Positions 34,201-45,885 of a DNA stretch of 64,000 nt are shown here, in pieces. The stretch comes from Sipunculus nudus (taxonomy: Eukaryota > Annelida > Sipuncula > Golfingiida > Sipunculidae): the NCBI GenBank assembly GCA_026874595.1, contig CM049317.1, positions 68,805,118 to 68,869,117 on the forward strand. The letters are read 5' to 3'. Both the position numbers and the translations under genes were made by a program. The notes below the pieces were generated by a model. It had not been told where the DNA came from. It ran no database searches and was given only the letters and a program-made list of their open reading frames with translations. Position 1 is the first letter of the stretch. Every line of letters begins with the position of its first letter.

Positions 34201-36714
34201 GCCAGTCTGTCACATGTACAGGGCCTTTTTTGATATGAGGTTATGCCAGGCAGTGTTCTCACTGATAACTAGCCAGTCTGTCACATGTACAGGGCCCTTT
34301 TTGATATGAGGTTATGCCAGGCAGTGTTCTCACTGATAACTAGCCAGTCTGTCTCATGTACAGGACCTTTTTTGGTATGAGGTTATGCTAGGCAGACTTC
34401 GCACTGATAACTAGCCAGTCTGTCTCATGTACAGGACCTTTTTTGATATGAGGTTATGCCAGGCAGACTTCTCACTGATAACTAGCCAGTCTGTCTCATG
34501 TACAGGACCTTTTTTGATATGAGGTTATGCCAGGCAGTGTTCTCACTGATAACTAGCCAGTCTGTCACATGTACAGGACCTTTTTTGATATGAGGTTATG
34601 CCAGGCAGTGTTCGCACTGATAACTAGCCAGTCTGTCACATGTACAGGGCCCTTTTTGATATGAGGTTATGCCAGGCAGTGTTCTCACTGATAACTAGCC
34701 AGTCTGTCTCATGTACAGGACCTTTTTTGGTATGAGGTTATGCTAGGCAGACTTCGCACTGATAACTAGCCAGTCTGTCTCATGTACAGGACCTTTTTTG
34801 ATATGAGGTTATGCCAGGCAGACTTCTCACTGATAACTAGCCAGTCTGTCTCATGTACAGGACCTTTTTTGATATGAGGTTATGCCAGGCAGTGTTCTCA
34901 CTGATAACTAGCCAGTCTGTCACATGTACAGGACCTTTTTTGATATGAGGTTATGCCAGGCAGTGTTCGCACTGATAACTAGCCAGTCTGTCACAAGTAC
35001 AGGACCTTTTTTGATATGAGGTTATGCCAGGCAGTGTTCTCACTGATAACTAGCCAGTCTGTCACATGTACAGGGCCTTTTTTGATATGAGGTTATGCCA
35101 GGCAGTGTTCTCACTGATAACTAGCCAGTCTGTCACATGTACAGGGCCTTTTTTTATATGAGGTTATGCCAGACAGTGTTCTCACTGATAACTAGCCAGT
35201 CTGTCACATGTACAGGGCCTTTTTTGATATGAGGTTATGCCAGGCAGTGTTCTCACTGATAACTAGCCAGTCTGTCTCATGTACAGGACCTTTTTTGGTA
35301 TGAGGTTATGCTAGGCAGACTTCGCACTGATAACTAGCCAGTCTGTCTCATGTACAGGACCTTTTTTGATATGAGGTTATGCCAGGCAGACTTCTAACTG
35401 ATAACTAGCCAGTCTGTCTCATGTACAGGACCTTTTTTGATATGAGGTTATGCCAGGCAGTGTTCTCACTGATAACTAGCCAGTCTGTCTCATGTACAGG
35501 ACCTTTTTTTGGTATGAGGTTATGCCAGGCAGTGTTCTCACTGATAACTAGCCAGTCTGTCACATGTACAGGGCCTTTTTTGATATGAGGTTATGCCAGG
35601 CAGTGTTCTCACTGATAACTAGCCAGTCTGTCTCATGTACAGGACCTTTTTTGGTATGAGGTTATGCTAGGCAGACTTCGCACTGATAACTAGCCAGTCT
35701 GTCTCATGTACAGGACCTTTTTTGATATGAGGTTATGCCAGGCAGACTTCTCACTGATAACTAGCCAGTCTGTCTCATGTACAGGACCTTTTTTGATATG
35801 AGGTTATGCCAGGCAGTGTTCTCACTGATAACTAGCCAGTCTGTCACATGTACAGGGCCTTTTTTGATATGAGGTTATGCCAGGCAGTGTTCTCACTGAT
35901 AACTAGCCAGTCTGTCACATGTACAGGGCCTTTTTTGATATGAGGTTATGCCAGGCAGTGTTCTCACTGATAACTAGCCAGTCTGTCACATGTACAGGGC
36001 CTTTTTTGATATGAGGTTATGCCAGGCAGTGTTCTCACTGATAACTAGCCAGTCTGTCTCATGTACAGGACCTTTTTTGGTATGAGGTTATGCTAGGCAG
36101 ACTTCGCACTGATAACTAGCCAGTCTGTCTCATGTACAGGACCTTTTTTGATATGAGGTTATGCCAGGCAGACTTCTCACTGATAACTAGCCAGTCTGTC
36201 TCATGTACAGGACCTTTTTTGATATGAGGTTATGCCAGGCAGTGTTCTCACTGATAACTAGCCAGTCTGTCTCATGTACAGGACCTTTTTTTGGTATGAG
36301 GTTATGCCAGGCAGTGTTCTCACTGATAACTAGCCAGTCTGTCACATGTACAGGGCCTTTTTTTATATGAGGTTATGCCAGGCAGTGTTCTCACTGATAA
36401 CTACCCAGTCTGTCTCATGTACAGGACCTTTTTTGGTATGAGGTTATGCTAGGCAGACTTCGCACTGATAACTAGCCAGTCTGTCTCATGTACAGGACCT
36501 TTTTTGATATGAGGTTATGCCAGGCAGACTTCTCACTGATAACTAGCCAGTCTGTCTCATGTACAGGACCTTTTTTGATATGAGGTTATGCCAGGCAGTG
36601 TTCTCACTGATAACTAGCCAGTCTGTCACATGTACAGGACCTTTTTTGATATGAGGTTATGCCAGGCAGTGTTCTCACTGATAACTAGCCAGTCTGTCAC
36701 ATGTACAGGACCTG
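31258..36714. repeat. 71-bp satellite array, about 77 monomers
   Basis: Head-to-tail 71-bp monomers run unbroken over 5.4 kb. Each contains cactgataactagccagtct, a tacagg(a/g)cc block, then a T6-7 tract and tatgaggttatgc. Two monomer classes are distinguishable. One has cagacttcgcactg with tctcatgtacagg. The other has cagtgttctcactg, usually with cacatgtacagg. The left 2.4 kb is almost entirely the first class. From about 33.66 kb the classes alternate in recurring blocks. The array ends sharply at gtacaggacc (36714). The ORF at 33645-33956 is a translation of the repeat. Confidence 0.97.
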
Positions 36715-37885
36715 TTAAGTGTAAAAGGAACTCATGACGTGTTGGAGCAGATGCCGCATCGTCACGTGATCACGAAAGCGTTTATCGAACGCGAGGGATG
36801 TTTTAAAACTGGCTGACTATCTATTCTAACCGACCTCCCCGGGCGGGAAAAAATATACAAATCATATGGGTATTACTGTTTGGAAATATTTTACGTAACC
36901 TGCAAATCTCTAGTCTCAAACTATCGGTTCCAGCTCCCAACTTTGTCACATCCTGACAGCAGATTTATTTATGTAAACTGATCCCCGAAACGGGTGTTTG
37001 GAATTGTTATGCGTTGGTTTCCGGTACGACCCCTCAAAGATATGCCCATTTATTACTCTTCCCTAGCTGGAAAATGTCATAGGATAAATTTGCAACAGTG
37101 TTACCACGGATAATCGTGTGTATACACTTTTTATTCGTATATATCTGTTAGCAGAGTGTTGCTTTAGTGGCCCGTTGGATTTTTATAAAATAGGCTACCT
37201 GTGTGTCTTGGTAAACAAGTGACCAGTCACTATAAATTACGTAGATGACGAGACCCATGTTTTTATCTGAGGTGACCGTAGAAGGAAGTTCTCGAATCTA
37301 CTCACTAGTCTACTTCTGAGAGAGTTTCTGTATTAAAAAAGAATTCTCATACACGATATATGGCCTCAGATAATGTGTAAATAAATCCATAAATGAAGAG
37401 AATTCTCATAAATTACTCACGACCAGATAAATTTCTTACATGAAGTCTCGTGTTTGACAGCTGTACATGTGAACCAGGCTTGAAGCGTATCCATGTATAT
37501 GTTACAGAAAGTGGCCTATTAAAAAGGGGTATGGTCAGTGTCCGTGGATACTATGACGCCAATGATGCCAGAGTTATGAAAGGATCTTTAAAAAGATGAT
37601 ACATGTGACTTTTGATTTGTTTTTATATTAAGGGATACTTAAGACCTTTATATGCATTTATTCAACCTTACGGTATAGCCCGGATACGGACCTGAAACTG
37701 CCAATACACGCCACACATTGACACAGACGGATACACACAGAGATCACACATAAACACGCATCCCACTTCTTCACAAAAAACGTACCAGTGGAAAAGTTTT
37801 AAAAAGGGGAACTTAAGTTTATTTCGGCGTTAACAAGCATTTCTGAAAATGTTATTTCAAGACCTATTTCAAGACCTATTGGCTA

Positions 37886-37923
<38 letters not shown>

Positions 37924-38096
37924 TATATATATATATTAGAATAAATGATTATAGAAACTTATTGTTACCACCAGCTGTCATGATTGCCACGTGATCAATA
38001 TGATAACAGACTTGTAATCTGAGGGTTCGGAATTTCATCCAACCTTAAGACAGCCGAGCACCAGTTTGTCAAAATTACATCATCGGAATGAGACTT
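36715..38096. other. Spacer between satellite and gene B
   Basis: No exon seen. It contains a (TA)n at 37890-37935 and a possible minus-strand AATAAA at 37818-37823 for gene B. Confidence 0.5.
37818..37823 (-). terminator. Possible poly(A) signal of gene B
   Basis: AATAAA on the minus strand 274-279 bp beyond the stop. Position and local sequence resemble those after gene A. Confidence 0.3.
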
Positions 38097-38683
38097 TTAA
38101 GCATTCACGGGTCGAATTTTCAATTCCATTTTCTTGAATGTGTTGTCTCCCCGGAGATAGGGTTTGGCAGCGTTTAAGTAACTGTAACCACATGGATAAC
38201 CACTGTGAGGCCTGTACCACCATCCGCCATTGATCCCACAGTTTTTGGAGTTTGTCTGGTCCTTGTCATGGTCGTAGGTGCTGAATCTTCCACCTTTGAA
38301 ATGAACGATGTAGCTGGTGATCTGGCCGCTGTAAGTGCTGAAGTTCACAGTATAATCCGTGGCCTCGCTATCCACCTTAAAGTCACGGATGTCCATACTC
38401 TTAGGTATTCCTTTTGAATCCCAGAACGTGACCCGCATCAAATACACCAGGAATTTCTGATTGGTCAATATGTGCATTTGCTCAAGGCCCAGCCAGAAGT
38501 CCCCGGTTTTGTCACCGAAGCCGTGTTTGTATTCGCTCCAGGAACGGTTGAAGTCGACATCGAAGTTCACTCGACGCTGCAGTACCGTCCATCCATATTG
38601 ATGGGAAGATGATAATTCGCAGTACACCGGAAATGGATCGGCTGTCTTGACGCTCCAGTATTTCCCTGACACCGCCGAGCTGT
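38097..38683 (-). CDS. Gene B exon 4, main fibrinogen domain
   Basis: 587 bp, entered in phase 1 after the acceptor cttcaatccag and ended by TAA at 38097-38099. Uninterrupted. It carries all visible hallmark motifs of the domain, including the paired Cys of N-C-G-I-N-G-G-W-W-Y and P-C-G-Y. Confidence 0.93.
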
Positions 38684-41600
38684 CTGGATTGAAGAAAAAC
38701 GTTTATATTTATCATGCAGAATTTTAAATACAAACAGTAGCGAACTAACATTCACGATTATTAATGAATATAATAGTATTTAATACGCACACAGTAAGGT
38801 TTTCATCTCTCACATATATATTCATCTATTAGAGGGCGCACAGGGCTACCTACATTCCGAAGCTGGTTTTTCATGCGCTTAAATGCTGCCACAGACTACC
38901 ACTCAGTCATTATAGGGATCAATCATTATTTAATTTTTTTTCTGAGTGTAATATATTGGTAATTGAATTTTTGTTTTCAACCAAAGTGTTGATGCCGTGA
39001 TATTTCGCAAGCGCGCTATAACAGGATGTTACCTCCGTCAGTCATTTTTAGACGGCGTTATCAGGGGGAAGGTGGTGGTGTGTACATTTTGGTGTCGCTT
39101 ACCGAACCAAGTACAGTATAAAGGCGTTGCAGTGCGTAGGTGCAGCCGCCGGCTGTGCAGAATTACATAGGGTCGGGAAGAATTTCTCATGTTTTAATGT
39201 ACAGGGTAAGAATGTTATTTCCTGGAGTTTTTTTTCAGATTCGTAACAGGAATCGGCCACCTTGCGGAAAATATTCAAATCAGAATCGCCGGACTAACAT
39301 TGTGTGATGCGTGGCCCTACCCCGAGTACATACTTGAAGATAAAAAGGGTCGGATATATGTATTTGCTGAATAACAGGGAATATTTTATTTCCTTGAAAC
39401 CCACATATTAGTGCTGTTAAAGGCCTATAATGTTTGTCGTTTCACATCTTTTGAGAGGCTGGCCTGGTTTTGCTTGGGCTTTATTGAAGGCCGCGATTCG
39501 GCAATCTATTACAGATTTGAATGCTTTCCTAAAATATTGATAAGCATTATATATTCCGTGCATGTCTTTCATATTTTAATGTAACACCCCCATGTTGCGT
39601 CCATGGCAACCATGTGTACCTGGCTAAAGGACCAAGGTCTGTGAATGCATCTCGCGTAAAATAAAATTGGCCACTAAGGGGACTGTAATTTAGGGATGAG
39701 CATGAATAATGACCTATTGTATGGAAAATGTCTGGGTGTTTTTTATCGCATTAACAGTGACCCAGAGGTTGGCCTTCCGAGGGACTGATTTTCCTGGCCA
39801 TGGCATCGGCCGGCAGCGCCACCTGGTGGCGAAGAGATGAACTGCTTAATCATTTGAAATCGAGGTCCACATGGTGGCATTTTCTTGTTTATAATAGAAA
39901 TACCGGTAGCAACTAGAGCTCGGTCAGGAATGACAAGAATTTCGGTCTGTATTTATGCAACATGTTGATCCGCATAACATGGAGGGTCAATCAATGGGTC
40001 TATGTAACCTAAACAGTCGCGTTATTGTTCTTCCTAAGCAGGACGGAAAATAAAAGGTGCAACAATGAGTATGTTAAGGTTGTTGTGTGAGAAATGGTTC
40101 AGTGGTTGTGTGCGTGGGCTGTTCGCCCATGGCATGACAGAAACAAATACATGTATCATTTTAACAAGCAAACGCGCAAACCAAATACTGTTTTCGGCCC
40201 AGTAGGCCTTATCATGAGCTAGAGTGTAAGATTTGGCATGATAACATATTCTTGTTATTTCATATTGCACTAAATGAGTCCAAATGTACCTGCGCAAACA
40301 GCGGAATATAAACAGTCCTAACTTCATAAGACATCCGTATGTTTAGATCTGGAGTCACCGGGACCTCCAATGAACGTTCCCGTACATAAAAAGTCTCTCC
40401 ATATAATATGATTTGAATCTTACGAACTTTTGTGATATTGTCGCAGATGATATGAACGTTTGGTCCCGGATCTTTCAGACAGCAGGAGGATGTCTGAGCA
40501 TCGTGAATCACAGGTTCTTGTTGATACATAATCGTAATAATGACATCCTCAACCGCTGTAACCGGGAAGACATTGTACCTGTTGACACTTACTCGTAATA
40601 AGGAGATGCTCAACCGCTGTTATCGGGAAGACATTGTAAACTCCGCTCAGAGTCATCGGCGAGAGGTCCCTCACGTCCTGGCAGTCTGTAACAATAAAAA
40701 CCGGTCATAAACAAAGCGTCTGTTCTCGGTTAAATTTAGGGGTTTAATGCAAAGATTATCCAAACAAAAGGAGATTGCTATAACAAATATTGAGTAAATA
40801 AGCCATAATAAAGCAATGCCCAATCCAATATATCGTATAAGTAAAATAATAACATATATTAACAAGAGGATTAAAAAGCTGATGATCTAGGAAATCTGTA
40901 CAGCTTTGAGAATCATAAAACCTGCTAGAGTGTTACGGTTGTCTTACAGACCGTTTTTTGGAACAAGATTAGGAAACAAATATATTTTAGAAGGAAATAC
41001 ATGTGGATTCCATTCAGGTCTGCAAAAACGTCAAGCTGAAAAAGTTAATAACGACAATAATAAGTTAGGGGTTTACTAAATGCGCTAGACCAAGTTATGG
41101 CTCTGTTGTAAACAAAGAGCGACAGGCCTCTGGTTTCATTTACCTGGCGGACGGGAACGCATGCATCTTCTAACGGTGCACCCAGTTTAAGTACATGTTG
41201 GCCCATCTATCTTGGTGAACTGGGCCGTTTGTTTCAGCCAGCGGTGTGCAATGCAAGTGTTACATCATCACTGCTGTGAGTGCATGCCCTTGTAACTGGA
41301 CCACTAGCTACACAAGATCACTGATTACACGGGTTATTACCAGGGTTACGCAGTGGATTGTTTCAGCCGGCCAGGTGCATCTGTCTCATTTCGGCTGGGT
41401 GGGTCAGGAAGTTAGCAGTGATGACGTAACACGTGTACTGCACACCGCTGGCTGAAACAATCACCCCTGCTCACCATCATCTAACAGTGCATGCGTTCCC
41501 GTCCGCTAGATAGATGAAGGCCGGGACCTGTGGCCCTGTGGTCTATAAATGCACCAACTATCCAAACAAAAGCAGACTAATTTTACAAGCTTATAGTTAA

Positions 41601-44080
41601 GTAGCCGGGCTACAAACGTTTATCACGTTGCCGGGCCACCAAAGGGTTCATTGGGATTACAGGAAAAAACGATCTGCTACTCTTAGAAAGGGAATTGAAT
41701 AAAAATATTTTTTTGTGGTTGTAACAAACCAACTTCCACATTATGTTGTATGCTGAAATGCCTGTAATCTAAAATAACCATTCTTGAAAGCATGAGGCGC
41801 CTACAACATCAATAACTGATTTATTTGTCCAGAAAGAATTGATTCAGATGCATAAACAGCCCGGTTGACATCGTGCATTTGGCGGCAGTACTGTATAATT
41901 CAACAGGTCTGTGAAGTATTATGTACATATTTTCACTTCCTGGATGCAAATTAATTCAGTAATGTTTTTCAATGGTCACATATCCAATACACATAGACGT
42001 AATAAATTAATCAGTTGTGCATGGAGTATTATCATCATAGGTAATAATGTAGTTAATTGCAGGGGGCTATCTGTAGACATTGTGCCAGTCACTAAAAACG
42101 CAATTGAGGAGTCCATTCTGATAAAAAAAATACCAGTGTTTAATCCAAGCTGATGATCCAGGGAATCTGTCCAATTTTCAGAATCACATAACCTGCTAGT
42201 GTTTTAGTCTTATCAGAATAAACGGTTATGTCTTACGGTTGTGTTACAGACTGATTTTTAAACATGATTAGGTTACAAATATATTATATATATATAAAAT
42301 ACATGAAGCCTACCCAAACGCAAGCTTACAAAATTAATAAGGACCCGTTTTCAAAACAATAGCCAAAACATATTTCACTATGAGAAGGATGCTGCCCGTT
42401 GGGTAAGACATTAAGACTCCTCAAGAACAATAACCCGTCCCTGCATTGTTCATTTAGTCTCTGACAAAATGGCGCTGCGATACATCCCTTGACGAAATCA
42501 TTTCAAATTTCAAAGAATTTACGTGAACGTTCATATGAATGACCTCCCCCAGGACACACCTTGTAAAGTTCTCGACAGCTCGAGACCAAAAACGGACATT
42601 TGCAAGGCGTGCCTACTGAGGACTTGCACGAGAAATGTTAAGGGGTACTACCGTCAGTGGGGTACCTTTAAACAAGATATTTGTTATTTACGGTAATTCC
42701 CGCATTTGCTTATCAGCGCCATCTTGTATTCAAACATATTTCAGCTCAACGTTGTGAAGCTTTATGATTTCCTGTTGGCGATCAACTTAAATGCATAAGA
42801 ATATAGAAAGGAATTAGCCAGTTTTAATGCCCTACTCAAAAGTTAGGTAATTCACTAAATGAACACAAGATGGCGCCTATAAGCAAATGCCTGAGTTACC
42901 GTAAATAACAATAATCCTGTCCAAAATTAAGGTACCCCATTATCATAAAAATGTCACGTAGTGTCTCCAACAGACGCCAGGTGCCGCTACTGCTCTGCAC
43001 CAGTACGTCTGTTATCGGACGACATTTTTTTCAAGAATCTTGAAAAAAGGAAGTGTTGTTTGGCATGCGCAAAGAAACCCCCTAGCATCCGGAGATGAAT
43101 CCAGAATGGATGTCGTCCTTGCGCAGACCTGGCAGACCCTAATAAAGATAAGTTAACAACATTGTTGCTTGTGTGGCAAAAATAATCCACTTTTCCTGGT
43201 CTGTGCTCGGACGACATCCATGCTGGACTCACCTCTACATAATAGGGGGATTCCTTGCGCATGCCAAACGACACTTCCGTTCTTGAAAAAAATTGCGTCC
43301 AGCAACAGACGTACTGGTGTAGAGCAGTAGCGGCACCTGGCGTCTGTTGGAGAGACTAAATATCACGTTGGTATATAGTGACATAAAATTTTATGCTTAT
43401 TTTTAACATACGTGCCTCGCCATCAACATGTTTTTAACATCCGTGCCTCGCCATCAACAAGACATGTATGCATCCTTACTTAATGTAACTCACCTCTGTA
43501 CTCGAAGTGGAAGTCGACCTTAGCGTTACATGAACACTCGCACTTGGTTTTGGCATTGAGCGCTGGGGAAGAGGAAGTAGGGAAGCCGCCATTATAAACT
43601 GGACCGGAAGTCGTGTTAAGGCGGGAAACTTGCTCTGTCAGGTTCTTCACAGTTTCCTGGAGATCCTCGATCACCTGTTTAAAATAAGGTACCAATTAGG
43701 TACCGGTATTGTGTTTAATAGGTCAAAATACACGTTTGCCCTACGACTAAGCCATTTATACAGGTAACCATGGGTATTTTGTCAGTGAAAAGTGTGTGCC
43801 GGGTCTAATAGTAAAAGCAGCATGTGGCACGGGCCTCGCGTCTACATTCAGCGCCTTTAATGCAATATGCCTGTCAAAAGTTGAAATAAAAGATTTGTTG
43901 CTTTTGAAATTTAAAATTGTTACCTACATTGCTCTCTCATATGTCATATATATAGCTACAGGCCACGTTCTCTTAAACAGGCACAGGATTAGTGAAAAAA
44001 TAAACTTTCGGTGGTTGTTAATACCTCAATTGATATTTGGCCTACTTCCTATATATATATATATATATAATGGTTAAAGA

Positions 44081-44137
<57 letters not shown>

Positions 44138-44147
44138 TGGTTAAAGA

Positions 44148-44201
<54 letters not shown>

Positions 44202-44555
44202 AAGAGAGAGAGGATGAATGAATGGATGAATGAATAAATACACATTTACATGAAAGGGAAGGTCGCGGTGATTTTATTTCCTGTCGTTAAAATTGCAATA
44301 GTAAATTGAAGAAAGACAACAATTACTTCCTCAACAATTAAACAATCAAGAGAAGAAATCAATCAAAACCTAAAAATTGTAAGACCTTAATTAACTTACC
44401 TTAAAATTCATGTTTTCGCAGGTCAGCACACTCTCCGGGTTCGGAACAACAAAATGGTACGAGAACTTCCCGTTTCCATTGATAGCTACCTCACTATGTA
44501 CATAGTATACGAAAACGACAAGTAAAACACAGAGTTGCCTTTGGATTCCGAACAT
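38097..44555 (-). CDS. Secreted fibrinogen-related (lectin-like) protein, gene B, intact
   Basis: Exons: 44400-44555, 43494-43674, 40593-40685 and 38097-38683, with intron phases 0, 1, 1 and GT-AG at every junction. The joined coding length is 1017 bases, or 338 residues plus stop. Residues 1-21 are a signal peptide (M-F-G-I-Q, then a hydrophobic core). Residues 22-52 are a short N-terminal segment. Residues 53-72 form a heptad-like helix (L-Q-E-T-V-K-N-L-T-E-Q-V). A C-E-C-S-C cluster at 97-101 may link subunits. From D113-C114 to the end is a fibrinogen C-terminal domain with V-Y-C, F-W-L-G-L-E, Y-D-H-D-K-D (calcium site), N-C...G-G-W-W-Y...P-C-G and a final M-E-L-K-I-R-P. Proteins of this type are secreted and often bind acetylated or microbial sugars in invertebrate immunity. 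That role is inferred. It lacks the immunoglobulin domains of gastropod FREPs and resembles ficolin- or angiopoietin-type layouts. Confidence 0.88.
40511..40632 (-). repeat. 61-bp exon-end/donor repeat, two copies
   Basis: The gggaagac motif recurs at 40564 and 40625, 61 bp apart. The distal copy reproduces the last 40 bp of exon 3 and a GTAAGT-like donor downstream of the real one (minus strand reads tatgtatcaa beyond it). Using the distal donor would add 61 bp and shift the frame. Confidence 0.85.
40593..40685 (-). CDS. Gene B exon 3, opening of fibrinogen domain
   Basis: 93 bp, phase 1 to phase 1. Acceptor gttacag, donor GTAAGT. It encodes C-Q-D-V-R-D-L-S-P...S-G-V-Y-N-V-F-P-I, the start of the domain with its first cysteine. 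Confidence 0.9.
41125..41535. mobile_element. Nested fold-back (inverted-repeat) element in gene B intron 2
   Basis: Inner arms of about 45 bp (41231-41277 and 41412-41458, gtttcagccagcggtgtgca) are inverted copies. Outer arms (about 41148-41182 and 41475-41506, gcggacgggaacgcatgca) are also inverted, and weaker pairing extends outward. No coding capacity. The whole 40.76-41.56 kb segment is absent from the equivalent intron of gene A, so it is an insertion. Target duplications were not resolved. Confidence 0.7.
42960..43359. mobile_element. Long-TIR element (MULE-like MITE) in gene B intron 1-2 region
   Basis: The arms are inverted copies of more than 120 bp starting gtctccaacagacgccaggt, with the right arm ending at about 43357. 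It is flanked by 9-bp near-identical repeats, atgtcacgt (42951-42959) and atatcacgt (43360-43368). Gene A has no insertion at the matching place (about 24190-24215). No transposase. The features fit a non-autonomous Mutator-like element, different in sequence from the one at 23.3 kb. It lies in the intron between exons 3 and 2. Confidence 0.7.
43494..43674 (-). CDS. Gene B exon 2, coiled coil and Cys cluster
   Basis: 181 bp, phase 0 in and phase 1 out. Acceptor tttaaacag, donor GTGAGT. It encodes V-I-E-D-L-Q, a heptad helix, a Gly/Ser/Pro-rich hinge, and the C-E-C-S-C cluster, ending F-H-F-E-Y-R. Confidence 0.9.
44040..44215. repeat. (TA)n and GA-rich tract in gene B intron 1
   Basis: Three (TA)n blocks separated by two copies of ggttaaagaatg, then gagaaagagagagag. 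It corresponds to the TA/GA tract of gene A intron 1. Confidence 0.9.
44400..44555 (-). CDS. Gene B exon 1, signal peptide
   Basis: 156 bp from the ATG at 44553-44555 to a GTAAGT donor, 52 codons. The ATG is chosen because the same M-F-G-I start occurs in all four family copies and is followed by a hydrophobic core. The upstream region matches that of gene A. Confidence 0.9.
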
Positions 44556-44869
44556 TTTGAAGATGATGCCAATTTTAAAACTAAATAAATAAATTCATGT
44601 AAAACTGACCGTTGTAAATATCGACCCTGACTCCTAAATGTGAACCAGTATGACCAACAGCCGTGTAGCAAATAGGATGCAAACTCCCGGCGGGCCAGAG
44701 AGAGGACACCGGTACATGGAACCCGGATTACCGTGAACCCGGATGTTTGTAACTGAATGTATCCTATTCATGACATACCCGCCTGTGACCGGACATGCAT
44801 AACAAGGTATATTTTGTTTTGTTCTCGCGAAACCTGTGATTTTGGTCACCTCTTCGGGTACATTCTCAT

Positions 44870-45100
44870 GGTTAACAGTAATGACAATTTTATATTTATT
44901 ATGTACATATATATTTGTTTATGTTTATATATATATATATATAAGTATATATGTGTGTATACATCTGTATATGTAAGTATATATGTGCATTTATATGTAT
45001 AGTTATATAAGTATATACAGGGTATATGTATATGTGCATATGTATAAATATGTGTGTATATATTTGGGTTTATATATTTTTGTATATGTATAATGATGAT
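44870..45100. repeat. (TATG)n/(TA)n-rich tract upstream of gene B
   Basis: Imperfect tatatgta-type repeats. The ORF through it is low-complexity. Confidence 0.8.
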
Positions 45101-45885
45101 CCTTGATACGATTCACGGCCGGGTCCACACCAACATCCAATCGATTCTTTCTTGACCCTTTCCCGAAATGTCCTGAAAATTACATTAGATTTCTTTCATG
45201 ATTGCGTATGTGATATGTTGTGAATACACAAAGACGAAAGGGAATGAACACGCAAACATTTGATGGAGGGAATGAACCGTTTCCCTGTAAGGTACACGTG
45301 TGATGTTTTATTGAGTAAACCAGTTGGTCAATTCTTTTATTCAACCTTGTTAACTTTTAAACAGTCAAAGTTATCAAATTCACAACAACAAAATTCAAAC
45401 CCTGCATGTGACTTTCAGAGTAGGAGGAAAACCTTGTATTTTGTACAAATATCTGAAAATGTAATAACGTCAAAACTGCTTCATACCGCTTAGTGTGACC
45501 AGTGGATACAAACAAATACACGTACTGATATACCCCGCCTGGCTCTCTGTCCTACACGATATACTCCATGTTCATCAAACACTGACACAGGACTCATTGT
45601 TCTGTCAAACACTGACTTTAATTTCCTCTCGGGTACAAGCAAACAAGCATCTATAATTATGCAAGAGTTTACATTTTCATAGATTTTACAAAAAAAATGT
45701 GGAATAAATCATTCATGCTTGGATACTTGTGTCTTCGAATTTGGATAAATAACTTAATTTAACCAGAATGGTTTGGAAGATATGACCACGTGATCGAAAT
45801 ATCGCCATTTGGAGTTTATTCTAGTAGTGAAGTCTAATATATTCTAGTAATACATCAATAAACATATAAAAACTGATTGATGACC
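45101..45885. other. Gene-free stretch
   Basis: Nothing supported in either strand. Confidence 0.4.

Noticed and set aside
31258-36714. CRISPR-like array
   Set aside because: Eukaryotic satellite with no unique spacers; whole 71-bp units repeat.
38205-38417. Plus-strand ORFs over the fibrinogen exons (also 58470-58757)
   Set aside because: Antisense shadows of the exon 4 coding sequence.
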